Notes: generated by a model from the letters alone, not told the origin. Positions 20,596 to 28,335 are shown, counted from the stretch's first letter. The stretch is DNA of 64,000 nt from CAYSUS01 sp964434165 (GCA_964434165.1 CAYSUS010000026.1:1-64000); one strand, 5' to 3'. A program made the numbers and translations.

Positions 20596-22920
20596 ATGGC
20601 CAAGAAGAAGATGATCCCCGCGGCCGGCTACGCCCGCCGCAGCACCGACTTGCAGGAGCGGTCGATCCCCGATCAGAAGGCCTACATCGAGAAATGGGCC
20701 GCCGAGCATGGCTACCGGATCGTTCGCTGGTTCGTCGACGACGCCATCTCGGGCACCAGTTCCCGCGGGCGCGACGACTTCACCCGCATGATCGAGACGG
20801 CCGAGAACGGCCGCGACTTCGACACCATTCTCTGCTATGACATCAGCCGGTTCTCGCGCGGCGGCACCAACGAGACGGGCTACTACCTGCACCGGATGAA
20901 GATGGCCGGCGTCGACGTCCTCTTCCCCGCCGACGCCATCCCCGAGGGCGACGAAGGCGAGTTGATCCAGGGCGTCAAGTCATGGCAGGCCCGCCAGTAC
21001 AGCGTGAAGCTGGCCCGCGATACCATTCGCGGCCAGATCAGCAACATCCGCGAACGCCGAAGCGCTCCCGGCGGCATGGCCCCCTACGGCTACGACAAGC
21101 AGCATCTTACGGCCGACGGCACCGTGCTGCGAACCCTTCGCTGGATGCCCGATGGCAGCAAGCAGGAGTTCGGGCCCGACGGGAAGCTGCTTCGGGCCAT
21201 CGAACCAGGCGTCAACATCAAGAAGGCCAAGAGCGACGTCACCCGGTACGTGCCGAGCACGCCCGAGCGCGTCGCCGTCATCAAACGGATGTTCGCCCTC
21301 TGCTGCGAGGGCTACGGCTTCCATTACATCGCCCAGACGTTCAACGACGAAGGCATCCCGTCGCCCGCCGGCCAGAAATGGAACACGGCCCGCATTGGCA
21401 AGCTGCTTCGCAACCCGGTGTATCGCGGGGCCATCGCCTGGAACCGCCACACCATGGGCTCGCTCTTCGGGCTCGACGGCCAGGGCGTTCTGCGGCCGAA
21501 GCGGGGCAAGGGCTGGAAGCGAAACGAAGAGGCCGACTGGATCATCAGCGAGGACGTGCATGAACCGTTGGTCACCCGCGAGACCTGGGACGCGGCCCAG
21601 CGGTTCATCGCCAAGCGGCGGGCTGACGCCGGCAAAGCGCGGCCGACGAAACGCACGCTGCTTTCGGGGCTGCTCGTCTGCAAACGATGCGGCCATGGGT
21701 TCACGACGATCCGCGACCGCCGTTGGCCCGGCCCGACGGGCGAGGGCTACCGTTCCTACCGCTGCTCGGGCTACCACCGCTACGGCAAATCGGTATGCGG
21801 CACGGTTGACGTGAACGGCCCCGCCCTCGACGCCTTCGTGCTCGATACGATCAAACGCCTGCTCCTTGGCGATCACAAAACGGCCAAGAAGGCGGTCGAA
21901 GCCTTTGTCGCCGCGATGGTCGCCCCCAAGCCCGAGGCGAAGCGGAAGAAGAACGACGGCCGCGAACTCGATCTGCTCAATCGCAAGATCAAGGCCACGG
22001 TCGCCATGCTGGCCGATCCGACGTTCGACGGGATCGACGAGCTACGCAGTACGCTGGCCGACCTGAAAGCGAAGCGCGACGCCCTCGTAGCCCGCAGCAA
22101 GCCCGCCGAGCAGCCCGCGACGCCGGCCTTGAGCGAGAAGGAACTACGGGCATGGGCCTTGGCCCAATTCGCCCGCCTAGACGCCCTGGCAACGCAATCG
22201 ACGATTGACCTGAAAGACCGGCAGATGATCGAGGCCTTCGTCGAACGCATCGAGATCGATCCCGATACGAAGACCGGCGTCGTCTACGTCATGGCCGACC
22301 TCGAAGGGGCGCTCAAACGGGGCTACACACGCGGACCCATAGGGGACCTGATCGTCCATGATGAAGTCGGCCACGTGTCCGATTTCACCGTCCATCGCCT
22401 GGATGTGGTAGCCGGTCACCGCCCGGGCACTCCGCAGGTCGGGGTCCGCGTCCATGTCGGCGGCGGCGTGCGCGGCCTCAAGATTGGCCCAGTAGGCGCC
22501 CCAGGCGTAGGAGCGGGCCAGCTCGATCTCCTTGCGGCGCGAGACCGGCATTTCGGCGTCGAGCGGGGGGCTGTCCTCGACCTGCTTGCGCGTCAGCGAC
22601 ACGCCCAGAAGCCGGTTGGCGTAGTCCGCCGCCTGCACCACGCTCGGCGCGAGGATGACGCGGCGGCCGGGCAGCCAGTGCCCGGTGTCCACGTCGAGGT
22701 AGCGCACCTTCCACGTGCTGCCTTCGAACAGCAGGTCCTTGACCGTGCCCACGTGGTCGTCGAGTCCTCGGATGGAACAGCCGTACAGACGTTTGACGGC
22801 AATCAACATATCGGTCCTCCTTTGCGCCTCTTGGGTGAGGGTTCTCAGCTCGTGGGCTCGTCCGCGCCGCCGTTCTCATCGGCCGCCGCTTCCTCGACGG
22901 CCCGGCGCGCGTCCTGGTAG
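20596..22920 (+). CDS. large serine recombinase (integrase) of the element, read-through form in the integrated state
   Basis: The frame has 774 codons, of which about 587 are element DNA. Residues 1-150 are the resolvase/invertase catalytic domain with the nucleophile Ser16 in YARRSTD and the DISRFSRGG arginines. Residues about 165-330 are the recombinase domain (APYGYDKQ, GFHYIAQTFNDEGIPSPAG, KLLRNPVYRGAIAWN). A zinc ribbon follows (CKRCGHGF, then CSGYHRYGKSVCG), then a coiled-coil and a C-terminal helix DRQMIEAFVERIEI. The frame then crosses the right attachment site and continues for about 187 codons antisense to the host PRC-barrel and lipoprotein genes. In the excised circle the same frame would join left-end sequence (GAC AGG ATG GGT at 12501) and stop at 12567-12569, giving about 611 residues. 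The enzyme integrates and, with a directionality factor not identified here, excises the element. Confidence 0.9.
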   Translation: MAKKKMIPAAGYARRSTDLQERSIPDQKAYIEKWAAEHGYRIVRWFVDDAISGTSSRGRDDFTRMIETAENGRDFDTILCYDISRFSRGGTNETGYYLHRMKMAGVDVLFPADAIPEGDEGELIQGVKSWQARQYSVKLARDTIRGQISNIRERRSAPGGMAPYGYDKQHLTADGTVLRTLRWMPDGSKQEFGPDGKLLRAIEPGVNIKKAKSDVTRYVPSTPERVAVIKRMFALCCEGYGFHYIAQTFNDEGIPSPAGQKWNTARIGKLLRNPVYRGAIAWNRHTMGSLFGLDGQGVLRPKRGKGWKRNEEADWIISEDVHEPLVTRETWDAAQRFIAKRRADAGKARPTKRTLLSGLLVCKRCGHGFTTIRDRRWPGPTGEGYRSYRCSGYHRYGKSVCGTVDVNGPALDAFVLDTIKRLLLGDHKTAKKAVEAFVAAMVAPKPEAKRKKNDGRELDLLNRKIKATVAMLADPTFDGIDELRSTLADLKAKRDALVARSKPAEQPATPALSEKELRAWALAQFARLDALATQSTIDLKDRQMIEAFVERIEIDPDTKTGVVYVMADLEGALKRGYTRGPIGDLIVHDEVGHVSDFTVHRLDVVAGHRPGTPQVGVRVHVGGGVRGLKIGPVGAPGVGAGQLDLLAARDRHFGVERGAVLDLLARQRHAQKPVGVVRRLHHARREDDAAAGQPVPGVHVEVAHLPRAAFEQQVLDRAHVVVESSDGTAVQTFDGNQHIGPPLRLLGEGSQLVGSSAPPFSSAAASSTARRASW
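22353..22364 (+). other. right attachment site of the element (attR core)
   Basis: CGTCCATGATGA matches the left core at 12491-12502 in 10 of 12 bases. The element-encoded recombinase frame passes into host DNA here, and on the minus strand the PRC-barrel frame breaks at the same point. Confidence 0.6.
22353..22809 (-). pseudogene. N-terminal fragment of the PRC-barrel protein split by the element
   Basis: From ATG 22809, with AGGAGG upstream, the frame encodes a complete first PRC-barrel domain (LYGCSIRGLDDHVGTVKDLL, then WKVRYLDVDTGHWLPGRRV). A linker follows, then the start of a second domain (GYHIQAMDGEIGHVADFIMDD), and the host sequence ends. In the present arrangement translation would run on into the element to a stop at 22177, adding about 60 unrelated residues. 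The natural C-terminus is at 12234-12502. PRC-barrel proteins of this two-domain kind are linked to stress and RNA or membrane interactions in bacteria, with no firm function. It lies 35 bp after the lipoprotein gene in one operon. Confidence 0.88.
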
Positions 22921-23396
22921 GCGTTCTTGATGTCGTCGAGGGCCTGCTGTACATCGTCCCGCGCCGCCGTCCAGGCGTCCTGCCCCGCCTCGTTGAGGTC
23001 GTCCATCTTCCTGGTGGCGGCCTGGACTTGATTGTCGAGATCGGCCAGCACGTCGCGCACCTGATCCTGGGCGGCCTCCTGCATCCCCCCGGACTGCTCC
23101 TGGAGTCGCTCGAAGTCCTGGGCGAGCCGGTCGAGACGCTCTTGCGCCTGCTGGCGGAACTGCCCGGCCACCTCGGCCGAGTACTCGCCTGCGGCCTTGC
23201 CCGCTTCGCTCAACTCCTTCTGGACCTCCTTGGCGGTGGGCGCGTCCGCCCTTTCGCCGTTCTGCCTGCCTTCCTTTTTGTCCGCGTCGGGCTTCGCGCG
23301 CTCGACCGGCGCCTGCCCCGAGCAGCCGCTGAGCGCCAGAACACTGAGCGCCAGAACACCCATCAGTCCGACAAACGCGATTCCGAGCAATCTCAT
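22845..23396 (-). CDS. coiled-coil lipoprotein
   Basis: The 183-residue protein has a lipoprotein signal peptide with lipobox LSGC (LMGVLALSVLALSGC). The mature part is a long, highly charged helix with heptad-like repeats (GQFRQQAQERLDRLAQDFER, LDNQVQAATRKMDDL, DDVQQALDDIKNAYQDARRA), typical of apolipophorin- or Lpp-like envelope spacers. It is predicted to be anchored in a membrane facing the periplasm. The gene is the first of the lipoprotein, PRC-barrel, CBS operon, with a near-perfect sigma-54-type site 64 bp upstream. Confidence 0.82.
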   Translation of the reverse strand: MRLLGIAFVGLMGVLALSVLALSGCSGQAPVERAKPDADKKEGRQNGERADAPTAKEVQKELSEAGKAAGEYSAEVAGQFRQQAQERLDRLAQDFERLQEQSGGMQEAAQDQVRDVLADLDNQVQAATRKMDDLNEAGQDAWTAARDDVQQALDDIKNAYQDARRAVEEAAADENGGADEPTS

Positions 23397-23459
23397 CGAT
23401 TCAACTCCTGGGGTTAGGGTGGACGGTGCCGCGTTGAACGTCGCTTCGCTCGTCGTTCA

Positions 23460-23475
23460 TGCAAACGGCGGGCCA
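23460..23475 (-). promoter_or_regulatory. putative sigma-54 promoter of the lipoprotein operon
   Basis: On the minus strand TGGCCCGCCGTTTGCA matches the consensus TGGCACG-N4-TTGCA in all fixed positions but one. It reads toward the lipoprotein start at 23396 and is the best match in the window. Confidence 0.65.
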
Positions 23476-23598
23476 GAGGCCGTCCGGGGGTAGCTCCCGT
23501 CCGATCGAGCCGCCTTGCCGGGGGCCGGGGCTCCATCGAGGTAGGGGCTTTCCCCAACCGCGCGTCGCGCGGCGGGTCGGCGCGGGAGCACGCGGCTT

Positions 23599-23614
23599 TG
23601 GCACTGCATGTGCA
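23599..23614 (+). promoter_or_regulatory. putative sigma-54 promoter of the Balon-like gene
   Basis: TGGCACTGCATGTGCA has the invariant GG (23600-23601) and GC (23612-23613) and matches 14 of 16 positions. It lies 50 bp before the start codon and is divergent from the site at 23460-23475. Confidence 0.6.
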
Positions 23615-23664
23615 ACCGTGGTGGTGGAGACGAACGTGGAGAGACCCGTTTTGGGAGACCCACC

Positions 23665-24825
23665 ATGGAAATGCTGACCAGAGAGAATTTCGACCGCCTC
23701 ACCCAGTTCGAGAATGGGCCGTGCGTGACCTTGCTCATGCCCACGCATCGGACGGGCCGCGAAAACAAGCAAGACCCAATCCGGTTCAAGAACCTCATTG
23801 ACACGGCCGAACAGGCCCTGACGTGGCATGGCATGCGCCCGCCCGAAGCCAGGGAGCGTCTCGAGCCGTTCCAGGAGCTCCTGGACGACTCGCTGTTCTG
23901 GTCCCACCAGAGCTCGGGCCTGGCGGCGTTCTCCTCGCCCGAAGAAGCGACCACGCTTGGGGTCCCCCAGGACCTGGCCGAATGTGCCATCGTCGATCGC
24001 AGGTACTTCCTCGTGCCCATGCTTCCGGTCTTGGAGGGGTCCGCGACGTTTTTCGTGCTGGCCATCAGCCCCAGGTCGGTGCGCCTGCTGGAGAGCACGC
24101 GGGATCAGAGCACGGAGCTCGACCTGGCCGAGGGGCCGGACGACCTGGGCGACATCGCCCGATTCATCGAATCGGAGAAGCAGCTCCAGTTTCACACGGG
24201 CGCCGCACCGCAGGGCGCAGGCGACCGCGCGGCCAGCTTCCACGGCCATGCCGGAGGCGAGAGCGACTCGGAGCGCAAGGAGCGGCTGCTGGAATACTGC
24301 CGGCTCGTGGACGGCCGGCTGCATCCGGTTCTCAACGGGCGCAGCGAACCGCTCGTCCTGGCATGCGACAAGCGGCTGGCACCGATCTATCGCAAGGCAA
24401 GCTCCTACCCCCACCTTCTGGAGACGCCCATCGAGGGCAACCCCGACCTGCAGCCGGCGTCCGACCTTCGCACCAAGGCATGGGAGCTCATCCGGCCTAT
24501 TCTCGCGCGGCGTCGCGAGGAGGAGAAGGCCCGGTTCGAGGAGGCCCTCGCCCACGGCCGGGCGTCGCAGGACCTCTCGGCCGTGCTCTCGGCAGGGGAT
24601 GAAGGCCGCGTGGGATCGCTCCTGGTCGCGCACGACGCGCGGCGGTGGGGCCGCTTCAATCGGGACGCCAGAAGCGCCGTGGTCCACGCCAACCGTGAGC
24701 CGGGCGACGAGGAACTGCTCAACCTGGCGACACTCAGCTCGTTGCGCGCCGGCGCGTCCGTGCACGCGCTGCCTCAGGAGGAGATGCCGGGTCGCCAACC
24801 GCTTGCCGCTGTCATGAGGTACTGA
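23665..24825 (+). CDS. Balon/baeRF-family ribosome factor (aeRF1-like)
   Basis: The start is ATG 23665 after GGGAG, giving 386 residues. The layout follows the bacterial archaeo-eukaryotic release-factor-like family that includes the hibernation factor Balon: an N-terminal strand region (LTQFENGPCVTLLMPTHRTG), a central domain (FFVLAISPRSVRLLESTRD), and a C-terminal domain ending GSLLVAHDARRWGRF and LLNLATLSSLRAGASVHAL. In Psychrobacter, Balon binds the ribosomal A site during cold shock and stationary phase. No GGQ tripeptide is seen, which fits hibernation rather than peptide release. The divergent sigma-54-like promoters with the lipoprotein/PRC/CBS operon suggest common induction. The assignment rests on overall pattern, not an alignment. 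Confidence 0.72.
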   Translation: MEMLTRENFDRLTQFENGPCVTLLMPTHRTGRENKQDPIRFKNLIDTAEQALTWHGMRPPEARERLEPFQELLDDSLFWSHQSSGLAAFSSPEEATTLGVPQDLAECAIVDRRYFLVPMLPVLEGSATFFVLAISPRSVRLLESTRDQSTELDLAEGPDDLGDIARFIESEKQLQFHTGAAPQGAGDRAASFHGHAGGESDSERKERLLEYCRLVDGRLHPVLNGRSEPLVLACDKRLAPIYRKASSYPHLLETPIEGNPDLQPASDLRTKAWELIRPILARRREEEKARFEEALAHGRASQDLSAVLSAGDEGRVGSLLVAHDARRWGRFNRDARSAVVHANREPGDEELLNLATLSSLRAGASVHALPQEEMPGRQPLAAVMRY

Positions 24826-24921
24826 AGACCGAAACACGCCGGCCGCCGCCGGGTATCGCGTGCCTGTGCGGCGACAGTCTGCCGCAGCAGGAAGGCCAGG
24901 TTGTCGCGGTCGGATAGGGGA

Positions 24922-24946
24922 CTTCCGAAGCTGAAGACTTCGGAAG
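24922..24946. repeat. palindromic repeat, copy C
   Basis: CTTCCGAAG (24922-24930) and CTTCGGAAG (24938-24946) form perfect 9-base arms. It is the same family as copies at 5945 and 12182 and is located between the Balon-like and ATPase genes. Confidence 0.6.
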
Positions 24947-24981
24947 GCCGTTCATCACCGACAACCCGGAGCGGAAATCCC

Positions 24982-27705
24982 TTGAACACGCCCGAAGCCC
25001 GTTCCGCCCCTTTCGCCGCGACCGCCGGGGAAGTGTTGCGCAGCCTGCGCGTCGATGCGGAGGAGGGCCTCAGCGAGCAGGAGGTGCGGCGGCGGCGGGA
25101 GGAGTCGGGAAGGAACCGGCTTCGCGAGGCCCGGCGCCGCAGCGCCTGGGTCATCCTCCTCGACCAGTTCAAGAGCGTGGTGCTCCTCGTGCTCGGCGCG
25201 GCCGCCGTGCTGGCCTTCTCCTTCGGCCAGTGGCCCGAAGGGATCGCCCTGGTTGCCGTCCTGCTGGTCAACGGCCTGATCGGTTTCGTGAGCGAGCTGC
25301 GCGCGGTGCAGTCGATGGAGGCCTTGCGCAAGCTCGGCACGCGGCGGGCGCGCGTGCGCCGCGGGGGCCAGGCGAAAGAGGTGCCGGTCGATGACCTCGT
25401 GCCGGGCGACGTCGTCTTTCAGGAAGGGGGCGACGTGGTTCCCGCCGACCTGCGCCTGATCGAGGCCAATAACCTCCGCGTGGACGAGGCGGCCCTGACC
25501 GGCGAGTCCGTCCCCGTCAGCAAGCGCATCGAGCCGGTCGAGTCCGACGCCCCGCTCGCCGAGCGCACAAGCATGCTCTACCGGGGCACGACCGTCACGG
25601 ACGGGTCGGGCGAAGGCGTTGTTGCGGCCATCGGCATGCAGACCGAGTTGGGCCGCATCGCTGAGATGGCCGAGGGGGCGGAGAAGGAAGCCACGCCGCT
25701 CCAGCGGCGACTCGACCAGCTCGGCTCGCGTCTCGCCTGGATCGTGCTGGGCATCGCCGCGGCGATCGCGGCCGTGGGGCTGGCCGCGGGCCGGCCGGTT
25801 CTTCTGATGGTCGAGACGGCGATCGCGCTGGGCGTGGCCGCCGTGCCCGAAGGCCTGCCCATCGTGGCCACGATCGCCCTGGCCCGGGGGATGTGGCTCA
25901 TGGCCCGGCGCCAGACGCTGATCAATCGGCTCCCAGCCGTGGAAACCCTCGGGGCGACGCGGGTGATCTTCACCGACAAGACCGGGACGCTCACCGAGAA
26001 CCGCATGGCCCTGCGCCGCGTGCTCACGCCGGAGGGAGATCGCCAGTTCGACCCCGACAAGGGGCCCGGAGACGACGGCGACGCCTCCCTGCTCCGCCGG
26101 GTGCTCGAGGTCGGCGTGCTTTGCAGCAACGCGTCGCTGACCGACGTGGATCGCGACGGCCAGCCAGAAGACGAACAGGGCGATCCGACCGAGATTGCGC
26201 TGTTGCGCGCCGGGGCGGTCGCCGGCATGCACCGCGAGGACGTGCTGAAGGAGAAGCCCGAGGTCCGCGAGGTGGCCTTCGATCCCGACGTGATGATGAT
26301 GGCCACGTATCACGAGACCCCGGACGGGATCGACGTGGCCGTCAAGGGCGCGCCCCGCGCGGTGATCGAGGTCTGCGACCGACTCGCGGCGGCCGATGGC
26401 GGCGACGGAGCGGAATCCCTCGACGGCCAGAAGCGCGAGGAGTGGCTGAAGCGAAGCGAAGACCTTGCCCTCCAGGGGCTGCGCGTCCTGGCCGTGGCGG
26501 ACAAGCGCGTCGCGGACACGGAAGGCGAGCCCTACGCGTCGTTGCGCCTGCTGGGCCTCGTGGGGCTCTACGATCCGCCGGGCGAAGGCGTGCGCGAGTC
26601 GATCGAGGCCTGCCAGCGCGCGGGGATACGCCTGGTGATGGTCACGGGCGACCAGCCGGCCACGGCCCGCGCGATCGGCGACCAGGTGCGCCTCACTCGG
26701 GACGACGACGTGGAGGTGATTCACGGCTCGGAGTTCCCGGACATGGACTCGCTTTCGGAGGAGGACCGCGGGCGCCTGCTGGGGGCCTCCGTGTTCGCCC
26801 GGGTCAGCCCCGAACAGAAGCTGAACCTGTTGCGGCTCTACCAGGGCGAGGGGCAGACCGTGGCCATGACGGGCGACGGGATCAACGACGCCCCGGCCTT
26901 GAAGAAGGCCGACATCGGCGTGGCCATGGGCCGTCGGGGGACGGACGCCGCGCGCCAGGCGGCCGACATGGTCCTGAAGGACGACGCGCTGAGCAGCATC
27001 GTCGCCGCGGTCGAGCAGGGGCGGATCATCTTCGGCAACATCCGCAAGTCGGTGATGTTCATGCTGTGCACGAACGTGGCGGAGATCGTGGCCGTGGCCG
27101 TCGCCGCCGCGGTGGCCGCCGCCGCGATCGCTCTGCCGCTCCCGCTGCGCCCCTTGCAGATCCTGTTTCTCAACGTCATCACCGACGTCTTCCCGGCGCT
27201 GGCCCTGGGAGTGGGGGAGGGCGACGCACGGGTCATGCAGCGGCCGCCGCGCAAGCCCGGCGAGGCCCTGCTCACGCCGAGCCACTGGCTGGCCATCCTG
27301 GGCTGGAGCGCCGTGATCGCCGTGTGCGTGCTGGCCGCGCTGTCGTGGGCCAGGTTCGGCCTCCAGATGGACACGGAGCGGGCGGTCACGATCTCCTTCC
27401 TCACGCTGGCCTTCAGCAAGCTGTGGTTTGTGGTCAACCTTCGCGACCGGCGCACGCCGCTTGTAGATAACGACGTGGTTCGCAACCCCTGGATGTGGGG
27501 CGCCTTGGCCCTCTGCATCGCGCTGCTGTTGGGGGCGGTGTATGCCCCCGGCCTCTCGACGATCCTCCAGACGCAGCCGCCCGGCCCCGCGGGCTGGCTG
27601 ACGATCCTGAGCCTGAGCGTCGTGCCCGTGCTGGTCGGCGAGGTGATCCGCCTTGTTCGGGCCGTGCAAACCGATCGAGCGCCCGCGGCGGCCTCCGAGG
27701 GATGA
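24982..27705 (+). CDS. P-type cation ATPase, calcium (P2A)-like
   Basis: From TTG 24982 the product has 907 residues; a start at 24901 would add 27. The order is that of P2 ATPases: N-terminal cation-ATPase domain (LRVDAEEGLSEQEVRRRREE), two membrane helices, an actuator domain with LTGESVPVSK, and helix 4 with AAVPEGLPIVATIAL. The phosphorylation site is DKTGTLTENR, the nucleotide domain has VKGAPRAV, the hinge is VMVTGDQPATA and GDGINDAPALKKADIGVAMG, and the C-terminal helices carry LFLNVITDVFPALALG. PEGLP in helix 4 and N-x-x-T-D in helix 6 point to Ca2+ (or Mn2+) export. It is located in the inner membrane. The leader carries palindromic repeat C. Confidence 0.9.
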   Translation: MNTPEARSAPFAATAGEVLRSLRVDAEEGLSEQEVRRRREESGRNRLREARRRSAWVILLDQFKSVVLLVLGAAAVLAFSFGQWPEGIALVAVLLVNGLIGFVSELRAVQSMEALRKLGTRRARVRRGGQAKEVPVDDLVPGDVVFQEGGDVVPADLRLIEANNLRVDEAALTGESVPVSKRIEPVESDAPLAERTSMLYRGTTVTDGSGEGVVAAIGMQTELGRIAEMAEGAEKEATPLQRRLDQLGSRLAWIVLGIAAAIAAVGLAAGRPVLLMVETAIALGVAAVPEGLPIVATIALARGMWLMARRQTLINRLPAVETLGATRVIFTDKTGTLTENRMALRRVLTPEGDRQFDPDKGPGDDGDASLLRRVLEVGVLCSNASLTDVDRDGQPEDEQGDPTEIALLRAGAVAGMHREDVLKEKPEVREVAFDPDVMMMATYHETPDGIDVAVKGAPRAVIEVCDRLAAADGGDGAESLDGQKREEWLKRSEDLALQGLRVLAVADKRVADTEGEPYASLRLLGLVGLYDPPGEGVRESIEACQRAGIRLVMVTGDQPATARAIGDQVRLTRDDDVEVIHGSEFPDMDSLSEEDRGRLLGASVFARVSPEQKLNLLRLYQGEGQTVAMTGDGINDAPALKKADIGVAMGRRGTDAARQAADMVLKDDALSSIVAAVEQGRIIFGNIRKSVMFMLCTNVAEIVAVAVAAAVAAAAIALPLPLRPLQILFLNVITDVFPALALGVGEGDARVMQRPPRKPGEALLTPSHWLAILGWSAVIAVCVLAALSWARFGLQMDTERAVTISFLTLAFSKLWFVVNLRDRRTPLVDNDVVRNPWMWGALALCIALLLGAVYAPGLSTILQTQPPGPAGWLTILSLSVVPVLVGEVIRLVRAVQTDRAPAAASEG

Positions 27706-27738
27706 ACGGCGGCGGCAGGGAGCGAAGGGGCGACGAAG

Positions 27739-27765
27739 TGTCGCGACCGCCGGACGTGTTGTCGC
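27739..27765 (+). promoter_or_regulatory. paired TGTCGC boxes upstream of the YbaK gene
   Basis: TGTCGC at 27739-27744 and 27760-27765 are 21 bp apart, the same spacing as at 10558-10584. The intervening bases are also similar (GACG before the second box in both). The second box ends 42 bp before the GG of the sigma-54-like site at 27806. Confidence 0.45.
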
Positions 27766-27805
27766 ATGGCCCGCCGGACGGGCGCACGCGGGATCATGCA
27801 GTCCA

Positions 27806-27821
27806 CGGCACGGCGTGTGCA
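27806..27821 (+). promoter_or_regulatory. putative sigma-54 promoter of the YbaK and copper ATPase genes
   Basis: CGGCACGGCGTGTGCA contains a full GGCACG -24 element and TGCA at -12, with GG and GC ten bases apart. It lies 52 bp before the YbaK start. Confidence 0.6.
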
Positions 27822-27873
27822 TCGCCAGTCCAAACGCGCAGCTTCGCACTCCAGAACGCGGAAAGGAGAAGTC

Positions 27874-28335
27874 ATGAACGTTCGCGAATTCCTCAACGAC
27901 CGCGAAGTGCGTTTCGAGTCCATTCAACATCCACCGGCCTTCGAAGCCCAGCGCCTGGCCGAGGCCGTTGACGTGACGGGCCACGATGTCGCGAAGACCG
28001 TGCTCGTCGAGGCCAGCGGGGAGTGTGTTCTTCTCGTGGTGCCGGCTTCGCACCAGGTGGACTTCGAGCTCGCCCGATCGGCGCTGCGCTCCCGCGACGT
28101 GGAGCTGGCCGGCGAGGGCCGGCTCGCCGACCAGTTCCCCGACTGCGAGCTGGGGGCGGTCCCGCCGTTCGGCTCGCGCTACGGGATGCCCACGGTGGTG
28201 GACGCCGCCCTGGCTGAGGGCGAGACGATCGTGTTCGAGGGCAACCGCCACGACGAGGCGATCCGGATGAAAGTGGCCGACTACCTGGAACTGGAAAAGC
28301 CGGCGGTGACGCGGCTGTCCCGCGCCCCGGCCTGA
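27874..28335 (+). CDS. YbaK/EbsC-type aminoacyl-tRNA deacylase
   Basis: The 153-residue protein matches the YbaK/ProX editing domain: an N-terminal helix (VREFLNDREVRFESIQHPPAF), VTGHDVAKTVLVEASGECVLLVVPA with the conserved Lys of the active site, and a glycine loop FGSRYGMPTVVD followed by EGNRHDEAIRM. Such proteins hydrolyse mischarged Cys-tRNA(Pro) or Ala-tRNA(Pro). The many planctomycete relatives next to stress genes could have other roles. AAAGGAGA lies 6 bases before the ATG. The copper ATPase gene follows in the same orientation after 127 bp, and both probably use the sigma-54-like promoter. Confidence 0.88.
   Translation: MNVREFLNDREVRFESIQHPPAFEAQRLAEAVDVTGHDVAKTVLVEASGECVLLVVPASHQVDFELARSALRSRDVELAGEGRLADQFPDCELGAVPPFGSRYGMPTVVDAALAEGETIVFEGNRHDEAIRMKVADYLELEKPAVTRLSRAPA

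Larger units (their letters stand above)
12496..22357. mobile_element. about 9.86-kb serine-recombinase element with its own capsid gene (satellite-like or reduced prophage)
   Basis: The boundaries follow from the interrupted PRC-barrel gene and the matching 12-bp cores, giving a length of 9,862 bp (9,859 in the alternative register). Contents from left to right are a minus-strand cargo segment of visibly lower GC (zinc-ribbon/PH/SHOCT protein, a 92-residue hypothetical, a lipoprotein), then plus-strand genes: a hypothetical, a sigma-like protein, a prohead-protease/capsid fusion, a 61-residue protein, a RepA-like ATPase, an iteron-like region, a HARE-HTH protein, a 69-residue protein and the large serine recombinase. 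Capsid, replication and integration functions are present. Portal, large terminase, tail and lysis genes are not seen. I infer an element that makes its own shell but depends on a helper for packaging and tails, or a decayed prophage. Confidence 0.85.

Noticed and set aside
22177..22352. C-terminal part of the present PRC-barrel reading frame
   Set aside because: It is element DNA antisense to the recombinase and arises only from the insertion; not a natural part of the protein.
24918..24931. GG-N10-GC site before the calcium-type ATPase
   Set aside because: Only the GG and GC dinucleotides fit; neither the -24 nor the -12 element resembles the consensus, and it overlaps palindromic repeat C.
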